A stretch of 64,000 nucleotides of DNA from an uncultured Eubacteriales bacterium (GCA_949294665.1 CASFID010000036.1:1-64000); one strand, 5' to 3'. Shown: positions 25,097-34,475, counted from the first letter of the stretch. The notes: generated by a model from the letters alone, not told the origin. Program-made: numbers and translations.

Positions 25097-27571
25097 ATGA
25101 TCGATAAAATACTGATCCGGGGCGCCAGAGTGCACAATCTGAAAAATATCGATGTCGATGTTCCGCTGAATAAGATCGTCGGGATCGCCGGAGTGTCCGG
25201 TTCCGGCAAATCTTCCCTTGCTCTTGGCGTCCTGTACGCCGAGGGTTCCAGGCGCTATCTGGACGCACTGTCCACTTATACAAGAAGACGCATGACACAG
25301 GCGGCAAAAGCGGATGTGGACGACGTACTGTATGTCCCTGCGGCCCTTGCACTGCATCAGCGCCCGGGAGTGCCCGGCATCCGCAGCACATTCGGTACGG
25401 GGACGGAGCTCTTAAACAGTCTCCGCCTGATGTTCTCAAGACTTGCAGAACACAGATGTCCCAACGGACATTATCTCGCCCCTTCTCTGGCCGTCGCCGC
25501 CGGACGGGAACTGGTCTGCGACAGATGCGGCGTCCATTTCTATGCGCCTTCCGCCGAAGAACTCGCTTTTAACAGCCAGGGAGCGTGCCGTACCTGCGAC
25601 GGGACCGGAACGGTACGGACCGTGGATCGTTCCACTCTCGTGCCCGACGACTCTCTTACGATCAAGGAGGGCGCTGTTGCTCCCTGGAATTCTCTGATGT
25701 GGTCCATCATGATAGACGTCTGCCGGGAGATGGGCGTACGCACTGACGTTCCTTTCCGCAATCTGACCGCCCGGGAAAAGGATATCGTCTATAACGGCCC
25801 TGCGGAGAAAAAACATATTCTCTATCATTCTGCAAAGACCAATCAGGCAAGCGAGCTCGACTTTACTTTTTTTAACGCAGTTTACACGGTGGAGAATGCT
25901 CTGTCAAAAGTCAAGGATGAAAAAGGCATGAAACGTGTGGAAAAATTCCTGAAACTGGAGACATGTCCGGACTGCGGGGGCACCCGGCTCTCTGAAAAGG
26001 CAAGAGCGCCCAGGCTGAGAGGGATCTCTCTCGACGAAGCATGCCGGATGACACTGTCCGATCTCACAAAGTGGGTTGCAAAAGTGCCTGCATCCCTGCC
26101 GGAAGAAATGCGTCCCATGGCAGAGAGTATCTGCGGATCATATCAGACCGTTGCAAAACGCCTGATGGATCTGGGGCTTGAATATCTCACGCTGGACCGG
26201 GCCGCCTCCACCCTCTCTACCGGGGAACGCCAGAGAATGCAGCTTGCCCGGGCGGTGCGCAACCGCACTACAGGTGTTCTCTACGTGCTGGACGAGCCGT
26301 CCATCGGACTGCACCCATCCAACATCGTGGGGCTGACCGGCGTGATGCACGATCTGATCGCAGACGGCAACTCCATCCTTCTGGTCGACCACGATACCCA
26401 GATCCTCTCGGGCGCGGACTGGATCATCGAACTGGGCCCGGGTGCCGGACTTGACGGCGGCCGCGTGATCGCCGAGGGGACAGTAGCGGATATCACTAAA
26501 AATCCATCTTCCATGATCGGACCGTTCCTTTCCGAGAGACCGATCCAGAACCAGACGGATTCCACCGGGATGTTCGACAACGGCAGGATCCATCTCTCCA
26601 CCTCAGCCATCCACACGGTAAAACCGCTGGAGGTCGATATCCCGAGGGGCAGGCTGACCGTCGTTACCGGCGTATCCGGTTCCGGCAAGACAACGCTTAT
26701 CCTCGAGAGCCTCATCCCCGGACTGGAAGCGGCGATCCACGGCAGACCGATGCCGGACCATGTACGTTCCGTCAGTGCGGACGGCATCACTCAGGTAAAA
26801 CTGATCGACGCAACACCGATCGGCGTCAATGTCCGCTCTACCGTCGCCACGTATGCCAACGTACATGATGAACTGCGAAAGAAATATGCAAAAACGCCGG
26901 ATGCAAAAGAACTTGGCTATAAGGCCGGGGACTTCTCGTACAATACCGGCAGGCTCCGCTGTCCGGTATGTGACGGGACCGGTATCATCAGCCTTGACGT
27001 ACAGTTCCTGCCGGATGTGAAGATCACCTGCCCGGACTGTCGGGGTTCCAGATATTCCAGAAAGGCCGCGGACATCCGGTATGCGAATAAAAAAGGGCAG
27101 TCTTATTCTTTGCCGGAACTGATGGCAATGAACGTTTCCACTGCCCTGACCGCCTGCAGGGATATGAAGTCTGTTCATCAGAGACTCCAGGTCCTTGAGG
27201 ATCTCGGGCTCGGCTATCTTACCCTGGGAGAAGAGACGCCCAGTCTGTCCGGCGGGGAGGCGCAGCGCCTGAAACTGGCGGGCGAGATGGGGAAGGCACA
27301 GTCGGATTCTGTCTTCGTGTTCGACGAGCCTACGATCGGACTGCACCCGCTTGATGTGCAGACGCTGATCGGCGTATTCCAGACACTGATCGACCACGGA
27401 GCTACTGTCATCGTCATCGAGCATGATCTGGATCTTATCCGCAGCGCCGACTACATTATCGACATGGGCCCTGGCGGTGGCGAGGCCGGCGGCCGGATCG
27501 TCGCTGTCGGCACACCGGAAGAGATCATGGCTTCGGCCGATAGTATCACCGGAAGATATCTGACACGATGA
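25097..27571 (+). CDS. UvrA-like excinuclease ATPase lacking the UvrB-binding domain
   Basis: An 824-residue UvrA paralogue against about 940 for UvrA. Two ABC modules are complete: Walker A 'GVSGSGKSS' near residue 31 and 'GVSGSGKTT' in the second half, signatures 'LSTGERQRM' and 'LSGGEAQRL', and CxxC zinc pairs (CRTC, CPDC, CPVC, CPDC). Between the first Walker A module and the zinc pair only about 35 residues remain where UvrA carries the UvrB-binding domain, which marks the class II (DrrC-like) group linked to drug or damage tolerance. The ATG at 25097 is preferred because GAAAGGA is 10 bases upstream and it follows the promoter. Confidence 0.9.
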   Translation: MIDKILIRGARVHNLKNIDVDVPLNKIVGIAGVSGSGKSSLALGVLYAEGSRRYLDALSTYTRRRMTQAAKADVDDVLYVPAALALHQRPGVPGIRSTFGTGTELLNSLRLMFSRLAEHRCPNGHYLAPSLAVAAGRELVCDRCGVHFYAPSAEELAFNSQGACRTCDGTGTVRTVDRSTLVPDDSLTIKEGAVAPWNSLMWSIMIDVCREMGVRTDVPFRNLTAREKDIVYNGPAEKKHILYHSAKTNQASELDFTFFNAVYTVENALSKVKDEKGMKRVEKFLKLETCPDCGGTRLSEKARAPRLRGISLDEACRMTLSDLTKWVAKVPASLPEEMRPMAESICGSYQTVAKRLMDLGLEYLTLDRAASTLSTGERQRMQLARAVRNRTTGVLYVLDEPSIGLHPSNIVGLTGVMHDLIADGNSILLVDHDTQILSGADWIIELGPGAGLDGGRVIAEGTVADITKNPSSMIGPFLSERPIQNQTDSTGMFDNGRIHLSTSAIHTVKPLEVDIPRGRLTVVTGVSGSGKTTLILESLIPGLEAAIHGRPMPDHVRSVSADGITQVKLIDATPIGVNVRSTVATYANVHDELRKKYAKTPDAKELGYKAGDFSYNTGRLRCPVCDGTGIISLDVQFLPDVKITCPDCRGSRYSRKAADIRYANKKGQSYSLPELMAMNVSTALTACRDMKSVHQRLQVLEDLGLGYLTLGEETPSLSGGEAQRLKLAGEMGKAQSDSVFVFDEPTIGLHPLDVQTLIGVFQTLIDHGATVIVIEHDLDLIRSADYIIDMGPGGGEAGGRIVAVGTPEEIMASADSITGRYLTR

Positions 27572-27584
27572 TCTGTTTCCGTCC

Positions 27585-28088
27585 TCAGAGCTGGTTGAAC
27601 AGTCTCAATGTAGTATCCGGTCCTGTCTGCCCCTCCTGTTTTGGGACATTGCTTCCGATATAAGCATTCCCTGATACTCTCACGGTATATAATCTGTCCC
27701 GGAACAGAGGCGCAGCTTTTTCATTTATCACACAACAGGCAACACTCATATCCTGATCCAGTATCTTCTGAATTGTCTTTCCCGTGTTTATGACCGAATC
27801 GACCAGAATCACTTTTCTGGTTGCCGGTCTTAAGAATACTTCGTGTCTGGGATCATATGTCTGGAATTTACATCCCATTGTAAAATACATTCCTTCCGCA
27901 AAGAAAATCCCTCCACGGAGTATCGCGACTATCGTGGTATCCGCAGGATCAAAGTCAGACATATAGCTTCCGAGTTTCATGCCCAGTTCCATATGAGTCC
28001 TTGCAAGTTCAGGACCGGAAATACCGGAATCAGACTTCGTTATCGCGATCAGTCTGCTGACATCTTCTACTTTTTTCAGCTCAAACAA
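27585..28088 (-). CDS. Uracil-phosphoribosyltransferase-like protein
   Basis: A 167-residue type I PRTase. 'VAILRGGIFFAEG' matches the UPRTase 'VLRGG' loop, 'VILVDSVINTGKT' is the PRPP-binding loop, and the C-terminal 'NAYIGSNVPKQEGQTG' aligns with the uracil-binding flap. It is shorter than Upp (about 208 residues), so it probably uses another base or nucleoside-like acceptor. Last gene of a four-gene operon, overlapping the kinase-HAD gene by 8 bases. Pathway unknown; it would join a base to ribose-5-phosphate. Confidence 0.72.
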   Translation of the reverse strand: MFELKKVEDVSRLIAITKSDSGISGPELARTHMELGMKLGSYMSDFDPADTTIVAILRGGIFFAEGMYFTMGCKFQTYDPRHEVFLRPATRKVILVDSVINTGKTIQKILDQDMSVACCVINEKAAPLFRDRLYTVRVSGNAYIGSNVPKQEGQTGPDTTLRLFNQL

Positions 28089-29133
28089 TCCCCAGTCCCT
28101 CCATATTTCTTCCTCTCAAAGACCTGTTAAAAGAGCCGTCCTTCCTGGTGACAAGATAACCTTCGTCCGCCTGCTTCAACATAAAATAATCATTCAGGCC
28201 ATCCCCGTATGCAATTACATACTTACCCGCTTCCTGAAGATGCTTTGTGACAAATAATTTTGTTTCTGCCGACATTTCTTTCCCGCAATAAAAACCGATC
28301 CCCAGACGCTGTGAAAGAAAGCTCCACACTTTCTCATGACCGGAAGTTAATATAAACGAATCATCTGTGAGGGCATTCTTTACCTTTTCATTAAAATGGA
28401 CCGGCATTTCTGTAATATCCGGGAAAATATACTTTCCAAACTCCCTGTCCTGTTTCCAGGACTGATATCCGGTGTAAAAGTTCCCATCATAGAGACAGGT
28501 TTTATATCCGAAAACCGCTTTACTGGTGTCTTCTGTCGTCAGTGTTTTGTCGCCGTCCAAAAGAAGGATCGTGTCGGACCGGGATTTTCGGATTATGTCA
28601 TCAGCGCATTCTCTGGCATAAGAGGCACAGCTATAGCCATTTACAATGTCCCTGATGAATTTTAATATACTGGAGACATCCTCAAATCTGTTCCCCGGCG
28701 GATCGTCCAATACATAGAAGTCTTTATTATTCTCATGGCAGTATGCTCTTAACCCTGAAATTTCTCTGTTCTGCCATTCCTCAATGTCAAATCTCAGATA
28801 CTTTCTGTTCTTTCCGGAAACAGCCATTCTTTCCTTTAAAAGCCCGGGAGATACATACAGATATAAAAATACATCGTACAGATCACCGTCATCCTCTGTA
28901 AAGGCAGTCTCATCGCCGAATGCATAATGCCCGTCCATGATAAAGGTTTTCTTTTCTGTCAGCCGTCTGGCAACCGCTTTTCTGGCGCGTTCTCTCCCTG
29001 ACTGATCCCGGATATCAAAATATGGATCATATTCTCTTAGAAGGCTGCTGCCTGCCGCCGTCTCCATAAAATCAATCAGATCCAGGACATAGCTTTTTCC
29101 CGCCGCGGGCATTCCATAGAATCCTATTCGCAT
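28081..29133 (-). CDS. P-loop kinase-like / HAD phosphatase fusion
   Basis: A 350-residue two-domain protein. Residues 1-165 form a small P-loop NTPase like (deoxy)nucleotide or AAA_33 kinases: Walker A 'GMPAAGKS' at residues 7-14 and an 'MDGHYAFGDE' catalytic segment. Residues 190-350 are a HAD phosphatase with motif I 'LLLDGDKTL' (DxDxT), motif II 'ILTSGHE', a lysine region and motif IV 'AYGDGLND'. One chain that can add and remove phosphate fits a nucleotide-like intermediate handled with the neighbouring PRTase. It overlaps both neighbours (8 and 10 bases). Confidence 0.72.
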   Translation of the reverse strand: MRIGFYGMPAAGKSYVLDLIDFMETAAGSSLLREYDPYFDIRDQSGRERARKAVARRLTEKKTFIMDGHYAFGDETAFTEDDGDLYDVFLYLYVSPGLLKERMAVSGKNRKYLRFDIEEWQNREISGLRAYCHENNKDFYVLDDPPGNRFEDVSSILKFIRDIVNGYSCASYARECADDIIRKSRSDTILLLDGDKTLTTEDTSKAVFGYKTCLYDGNFYTGYQSWKQDREFGKYIFPDITEMPVHFNEKVKNALTDDSFILTSGHEKVWSFLSQRLGIGFYCGKEMSAETKLFVTKHLQEAGKYVIAYGDGLNDYFMLKQADEGYLVTRKDGSFNRSLRGRNMEGLGIV

Positions 29134-29936
29134 AATAACTCCTTATAGCAACGGTTTCGGTCAAAATCTAATGAGATTTTTTCCAGTTCTTCAAATGACG
29201 TACTGCTTGGTCCCACAGACGGGAGGTCAATACAATTCCCACAGTAGTAAACTCTGCCGCTGGCAAAGAAATAGTTATTCCTGCCGGAACCGCACTGTCC
29301 GCCATACATCGTACAGTCCATACCTCCGCGTCTTACAGGAATCTCTTTTTCCGCTTCGCTCAAGAATCCTCTGTATTCCTGCAGCGAGATCCCATGCCGG
29401 CCGATCATTCTTGAAAAAGTCACCTTTGTCCCAAAGGGCTTGAAAAAGGCGATCACCCTCCCGGCATTCTCCAGGCTCTCCTTTCCGACTGTGGCGTTAA
29501 AAGTGGGGTAATGCCCTGTGATCTTCCTGTAGTATTCTACATTCTCGATCGCCCGGTCAAATGATCCGCATCTGTTCAGATCATGCAGTTCCCTGTAGCC
29601 GTCTATGGAAAAACCGACATTGATCCCATGATCTTCCAGAAACATCCAGTCTTCAGCGGAAAGTCTTATCGTACCATTCGTTATGATATAGACGCTGATA
29701 TTTGAGGAATCTTCTAAATACTTTATGTAAGACTTCAGCAGCGGCCAGTCCAGAAGACTTTCTCCATTTCCCACAAACCCGATCTTGAATCTTTTACCGG
29801 CATAGTGTTTCACATTATCCAGGATTTCAAACACATCCATATGCTCGGCTTCAATCTGTCCTTTCTCGTGGAAATGACAATACCGGCAGGCGAGATTGCA
29901 CCGGTTATTTATCGAAATACAGATCCTGTCGATCAT
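29124..29936 (-). CDS. Radical SAM protein
   Basis: A 270-residue radical SAM enzyme. The [4Fe-4S]-binding CxxxCxxC motif is 'CNLACRYC' at residues 14-21, followed by 'FVGNGESLL' (GGE-like motif) and TIM-barrel segments ending in a C-terminal Cys cluster ('CGSGRN...YYCGNC') like a short SPASM domain for an auxiliary cluster. Such enzymes often modify peptides or nucleosides. Its ATG overlaps the stop of the XRE-PIN-ankyrin gene. Substrate unknown; it could modify a base, a sugar or a peptide tail of a partner protein. Confidence 0.85.
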   Translation of the reverse strand: MIDRICISINNRCNLACRYCHFHEKGQIEAEHMDVFEILDNVKHYAGKRFKIGFVGNGESLLDWPLLKSYIKYLEDSSNISVYIITNGTIRLSAEDWMFLEDHGINVGFSIDGYRELHDLNRCGSFDRAIENVEYYRKITGHYPTFNATVGKESLENAGRVIAFFKPFGTKVTFSRMIGRHGISLQEYRGFLSEAEKEIPVRRGGMDCTMYGGQCGSGRNNYFFASGRVYYCGNCIDLPSVGPSSTSFEELEKISLDFDRNRCYKELLCE

Positions 29937-31279
29937 GACCGTCCCTTCTTTCCTCTCCTCTTCTGTTTTTTGTTGAAGTTGACATTCTTCCTTCGCCCGG
30001 TCTCTAAAAATTCCTGATATCTGTCTTCGGCAGTGTAACCGTCCCGGTCTACGATCTTCTGGTCTGCGCCAGCTTTAAGGATTACGTCTCTGCATTCAAG
30101 CCATCCCCAGTAACATGCCTTGATCAGAGCCGTGAATCCGTTACTGTCCTGTTGATTCAGACTGGTCCTTTCATCCGCGCACAGTTCTTTCACATATCGG
30201 ATCTTATTCTCCCAGGCAGCGATCATCAGCGGCATATTCCCGTCATTTTTGATCGTCTTACCATTCTTTCTCTTTTGCATGAATTTACCTGTATCATACG
30301 GATCCCTGCTTCCCACATTCGGATCTGCATTACATTCGTGGAGCAAGAACAGAAACATATCAAAATCATTATTCTGTATTGAATGCGAGAGTGGCGGCAG
30401 ATAATGCTGTCTGCTGTCTCTTCGATCGACATCTGCGCCATGTCTGATCAGCCATTTTATTTTCTCTTTTCTCTGGCGCATCGGCTTATGCCTGCTTCTG
30501 ACGACTGAGATAATAAGTGTGTATCCGTTCGCAAGATATGCGTTGATATCTTTCTCATTGGGAATTGTGATTCCGAGCACGTCCTCTATATCATCGTAAG
30601 AATCCGCATAGTATTCATCAAGCTTCTTTATACTGTCAACATCCATCAGATCCTGTTTTGTAACATAATAGTTTTCCAGATACAGCGATCTTACACGCTC
30701 ATCTCCACTCAGCCTTGCCGAGAAACCCGCGTCATTCGTTATGACGTCGACCTGACAGTTAAATTCTTCGGCCGCATTTCTCGCAACATCAACAATCTTA
30801 CTGTCATTATTTCCAGCCCCGTCATCCGCTTTACAGTCTCTCCTGACAACATTGGGATATTCACCCACACTTTTCAGGATCTGCCATACCTTAGCTGCCA
30901 GATTATTTATATTATGATCCTTGATGTTGTCAAGTTCGTCGATCACAATCTGCGGGACGATCACCATACTGTATTCTTTGCTCAGTTCATTAATAAGCTG
31001 GACATTTTTCAGCAAGGCAGAAGTGTCTGTGACGACAACTCTTTCTCCCCGCAGAAAGAGCTCTTTTTGTTCCGGTGTAAGGCCGATCGCATCACAATAC
31101 ATCTCCGCATAGTTCAAAACATTTTTATAACTGGTGGGATCACCGACTTTTTCTACTCTGGAAAGCGTAGACTTATTGCAGTGGAGTATCTCAGCCATAT
31201 CCGACTGAGACTTGTGATTCCTTTTTCTCAGCTCGATCATTCTCTTTCTCAAAAAATCCTTCCGGATCTGTTCGCTCAT
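29933..31279 (-). CDS. XRE HTH - PIN nuclease - ankyrin repeat fusion
   Basis: A 448-residue three-part protein. Residues 10-65 are an XRE helix-turn-helix ('SQSDMAEILHCNKSTLSRVE'). Residues 80-205 are a PIN domain with acidic residues spaced as in active RNases: 'VVTDTSALL', 'VIDELDN', 'NDSKIVDVA' and 'VITNDAGF'. Residues about 255-430 contain ankyrin-like repeats ('LIRHGADVDRRD', 'GNMPLMIAAWENK', 'GFTALIKACYWGW'). A basic Lys/Arg tail ends the chain. ATG 31279 follows AGGGGG. First gene of the operon, and a plausible combined regulator and effector. Confidence 0.8.
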   Translation of the reverse strand: MSEQIRKDFLRKRMIELRKRNHKSQSDMAEILHCNKSTLSRVEKVGDPTSYKNVLNYAEMYCDAIGLTPEQKELFLRGERVVVTDTSALLKNVQLINELSKEYSMVIVPQIVIDELDNIKDHNINNLAAKVWQILKSVGEYPNVVRRDCKADDGAGNNDSKIVDVARNAAEEFNCQVDVITNDAGFSARLSGDERVRSLYLENYYVTKQDLMDVDSIKKLDEYYADSYDDIEDVLGITIPNEKDINAYLANGYTLIISVVRSRHKPMRQRKEKIKWLIRHGADVDRRDSRQHYLPPLSHSIQNNDFDMFLFLLHECNADPNVGSRDPYDTGKFMQKRKNGKTIKNDGNMPLMIAAWENKIRYVKELCADERTSLNQQDSNGFTALIKACYWGWLECRDVILKAGADQKIVDRDGYTAEDRYQEFLETGRRKNVNFNKKQKRRGKKGRS

Positions 31280-31297
31280 GACAGGCCCCCTGCACAT

Positions 31298-31605
31298 TTG
31301 TCACTATGTTTATATACTGTAAACCATATACCTGTGTTGAGCGTATCACCCGTTTACATTTATATCAATATCAAATGCACATTTTGCAACTTTTATCCAT
31401 ATTTATGCAACAAAAAAGGGCCTCTCTTCCACCATTACTAATTAATCATTCTGGATCCATGGTCAGATTCGCCTGTAACTGTAAGTTTATCTGCGCTGCC
31501 CCGGTAGCACAATATCACAAGATGTTCATTGGGAAGTGGTATCTTGTCCTTTATCAACTCCAAGATGATACAGTCTAGGTAGAACATATCCTTGACTGAC
31601 GCAAG
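31298..31605. other. Intergenic region upstream of the XRE-PIN-ankyrin operon
   Basis: No gene supported. A weak minus-strand promoter may lie at 31311-31340 (TCAACA, 18-base spacer, TATATA). The rest is A/T-rich, and no palindromic operator clear enough to report was found. Confidence 0.4.
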
Positions 31606-31645
31606 AATAAAAAGTGCTGCCGCACTAATTATTTAGTGCGACAGC
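31606..31645 (-). terminator. Terminator after the small XRE gene
   Basis: Minus-strand hairpin CGCACTAAA-TAA-TTAGTGCG extended by GCTG/CAGC across one mismatch, followed by ACTTTTTATTC. It lies 83 bases past the stop at 31728. Confidence 0.8.
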
Positions 31646-31727
31646 CCCCTCTTGATAAATTATCCTGAATTTCCGCTTTTAAATATTGAAACACTGGCTT
31701 TTTTACTTTACCTTTTTAAAATAGTCC

Positions 31728-32144
31728 TCAATCTTTCTGGCTCATATACGTTACAGCAAACGCAATGCCTATGCCCAAAATTATCCATTGTATGGCTTCT
31801 GCACAGAAATCATAAAATGCACCGCCTACAAAAGTACTTACTAAATATATTATTACAGCTACAAAAAGCAGAATTACTGTCGTTAATATTAGTCTCTTAT
31901 TGTCTCTTGCATCCTTTACGTCTTTTTCTATTTTTTCCCTCATCTTTTTGTCTCCTTTCAGCAAATCATCTAAACTTATTTGATAAAGGTCACTCAACTT
32001 TATGATACTAACGATATCTGGCAAGGATTTTCCATTTTCCCAATTTGATATAGTTTGCCTTGAAACCATAATTTTCTCAGCAAGCTGTTCCTGAGTTAAA
32101 CCGGCATTTACTCTGGCATCTTTTAATTTCTTCTCAATTTCCAT
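31728..32144 (-). CDS. XRE-family regulator with C-terminal membrane helices
   Basis: A 138-residue protein. The N-terminal 65 residues are a Xre/Cro helix-turn-helix ('LTQEQLAEKIMVSRQTISNWE'), followed by a charged linker and two hydrophobic helices ('LILTTVILLFVAVIIYLV' and a second at the C-terminus). This HTH plus membrane arrangement is common in Firmicutes, where the operator-bound regulator is tethered at the membrane. Two matched palindromes directly upstream suggest autoregulation. Confidence 0.87.
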   Translation of the reverse strand: MEIEKKLKDARVNAGLTQEQLAEKIMVSRQTISNWENGKSLPDIVSIIKLSDLYQISLDDLLKGDKKMREKIEKDVKDARDNKRLILTTVILLFVAVIIYLVSTFVGGAFYDFCAEAIQWIILGIGIAFAVTYMSQKD

Positions 32145-32190
32145 ATGACCTCCATCTGAAAGAAATATAACTGATTTCTAATGCTATTTC

Positions 32191-32240
32191 TATCAAAAGA
32201 CTTTGACATATACTAAAAACACTGTCAAAAAACTTTGACA
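32191..32240 (-). promoter_or_regulatory. Paired palindromic operators of the small XRE gene
   Basis: Two 18-base inverted repeats, TGTCAAAGTTTTTTGACA (32223-32240) and TGTCAAAGTCTTTTGATA (32191-32208), differ at two positions and lie 32 bases centre to centre, about three helical turns. A TTGACA inside the first could serve as -35. They sit 47 and 79 bases upstream of the ATG at 32144. Confidence 0.7.
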
Positions 32241-32343
32241 CCCATACCTTTCGATTTGTTTTCTCAAATATATCACAATTTATGGTAAAAAAGAATATTG
32301 TTTCAGAACTCCTTCAGCGTTCTCTTAGAGTAAAACTCACTGT

Positions 32344-34348
32344 CTATAGCCCCCTCATGGAAGTATCCTTCACCAGAACTGCTTTATATCCTTCCACATA
32401 CATTTCTGCCGTCTTCACCGTCAATGTCTCTGTATCGAAATATCCCACCGTGATCTTTTCCTGCTGCTTAAACTCCGTCAGAATCTTCAGCCACTTTGCC
32501 GAAACAGAAAGGATCACATTTTTCAGCATTTCAAAAGCGCCGGAGGCAATCTGGCAAATTCCCGACCAGATCCCCTGCAGAGTATTTTTCGCATTCTCCC
32601 ACAAAGAAGTAATCGTTGTCACCACCAGCTGGACAATGGGATTCTGCAGGATTGCGTTCCAGGTATTCGCGAAAAACGCGGATACCTGTGACCACAGGCC
32701 GCTCCACCAGTCCGGGATGGTAGAAAAAAAGCTGATGAAGATCTGGAACGCTGCCGGGATCGTCTCCGTAAAAAAGACTGCCAGCCCGTTCCATAATTCC
32801 ATCAGCTTTTGGGATACCGTCTGCCACAGATTCCCGAACCATTCTGTAATCGTTCCCCAGTTTTTGACGATAGCGATGATCCCGGCAATGGCCGCCGCCA
32901 CTCCGGAAATAATGCTGATCACGGGAAGCAGGGAGATGTTCAGTGCCCCGAAGGACACCGCCAGGGCCGCGATTACCGGCGTCAATGCGGTAAACGCCAC
33001 CAGCAAAGCCCCAAGGATCACCACAAAATTCTGCACAGGCTCCGGCAACATGCCGAATACCTCGCTCACTGCCGTAATAATGGCCACCAAAGGCGGCAGT
33101 ACCACATTGGCCAGCTCCACGATCTTTTCCCCCAGAGGAACCAGCGCCTGCTGCAGCTTCCCCGTTCTGCCATGCCAGGAACAGGGACTGTGTTTTCTGG
33201 GAATACAGATCAATGGAGTCCCCGATGGTTCCATCCGCCAGACGGGTGGTCACCTCATTGATCGCGTCATTGACCTTGTCCAGATTATATGCTCCGCCTT
33301 CCAGGCCATTCTGCAGAAGCTGGAAATACTCAGAAGCCGAATACCCTGCCTGCTCAAATTTTCCGGCATACTCGGACAGGTTATCCCCCAGTTCATTAGT
33401 CTTATCTAAGCCGTTCTGGGTACCCCGGACAATATAATCCATGGCCTCCTGTGCGGTCAGGCCATACTGCTTCATCAGAGACTTGACACCCCGGAGGGTC
33501 TCATTCATGTCAATCCCGTACAGTTCTTCTAAAGTCAGCGCCTGCTTCGTCAGGTTGGTCAGATCGGTATCTCCTAGATCCCCCAGGTTCTTCTTGACCA
33601 TGATGACCGCTTCCGCCACTGCATCCATGCTCTGGCCTACGCCGGAGCCGTACACGTTTTTCACGATTTCAGCGCTGGCTTCCGCCGCCTCCCCGATTTC
33701 TCCGAAATAAGCGTTCACCTTAGAAACAACAGTCTCTGTCTCCGCATAAGTAGATACCGTCTTATCGCCCACATCCTGGATCTTATCCCCCACCACAGAT
33801 AACTGGTCAGCGGCTTCCATAAGCGCTGCACCCTTGGTGGCCTAGGCAATCTACCTGATGTCATCCTCAGCGCCCTGGGCAGCATCCCCCACATCATTCA
33901 GATCATTGATCAGGTTTCGTACCGCCTGCCCGTCATCTACCGTATCCAAGGCGTCTGCCAGCTGCTTAATGTCTGCATTCCCGCCGGTGACCGCCTTCGC
34001 GATCTTCTCCACAGCGGTTTTCAGCTGATCAGAAGAAGCCGTCCCGTTCCGGATTGCTGTCACCAGGCGGCTCCCCAGGTCGCCCCTCTCAAAGGCTTTC
34101 GCTACATCCTCCTGGGCCTGTTCCAGAGCTTCCAGCTTCTTTTCCGTATCCCCGATGGCCAACTGCAGAAGTTCCTGCTTTTGCGCCAGAAGGATGGTGT
34201 TGGACGGATTCAGTTTCAAAAGGTTGTTCACATCCCGAAGCTGGCTCTGGGTCTTCTTTATGGAATTGTTCACTGCACTCAGCGACTTTTCCAGTCCGCT
34301 GGTATCGCCGTCGATCACCACTGTAGTGCCCTTGATCCGGCTTGCAAT
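32344..34348 (-). pseudogene. Phage tail tape-measure protein gene, degraded
   Basis: Three frame segments together read as a tail tape-measure protein: coiled N-terminus ('GDTSGLEKSLSAVNNSIKKT'), the conserved 'EELYGIDMNETLRGVKSLMK' and 'SEYFQLLQNGLEGGAY' part, and hydrophobic C-terminal helices ('LPPLVAIITAVSEVFGMLP'). Damage is multiple. The start codon position is ATT (34346-34348) although AGGAGGTGG is 8 bases upstream. Two TAG codons interrupt the frame near 33840-33855. A shift plus an apparent internal deletion occurs near 33170. The last 40 residues resemble another tail gene fused on. It is a prophage remnant. Confidence 0.85.
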
Positions 34349-34475
34349 GTGTCACCACCTCCTGAAAATGGCCATAGAAAATACCCGGATCACTCCGGGC
34401 GGAATCTTTGCATATTTTCTTCTTTCTTTGAATACAATAATCAAAGGACAAAGCCGCCGGATTTGCTAAAAGCCA

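Noticed and set aside
32282-33409. A 375-codon plus-strand open frame
   Set aside because: It is antisense to the tape-measure remnant, whose frames carry recognisable tail-protein sequence; no ribosome binding site or domain.
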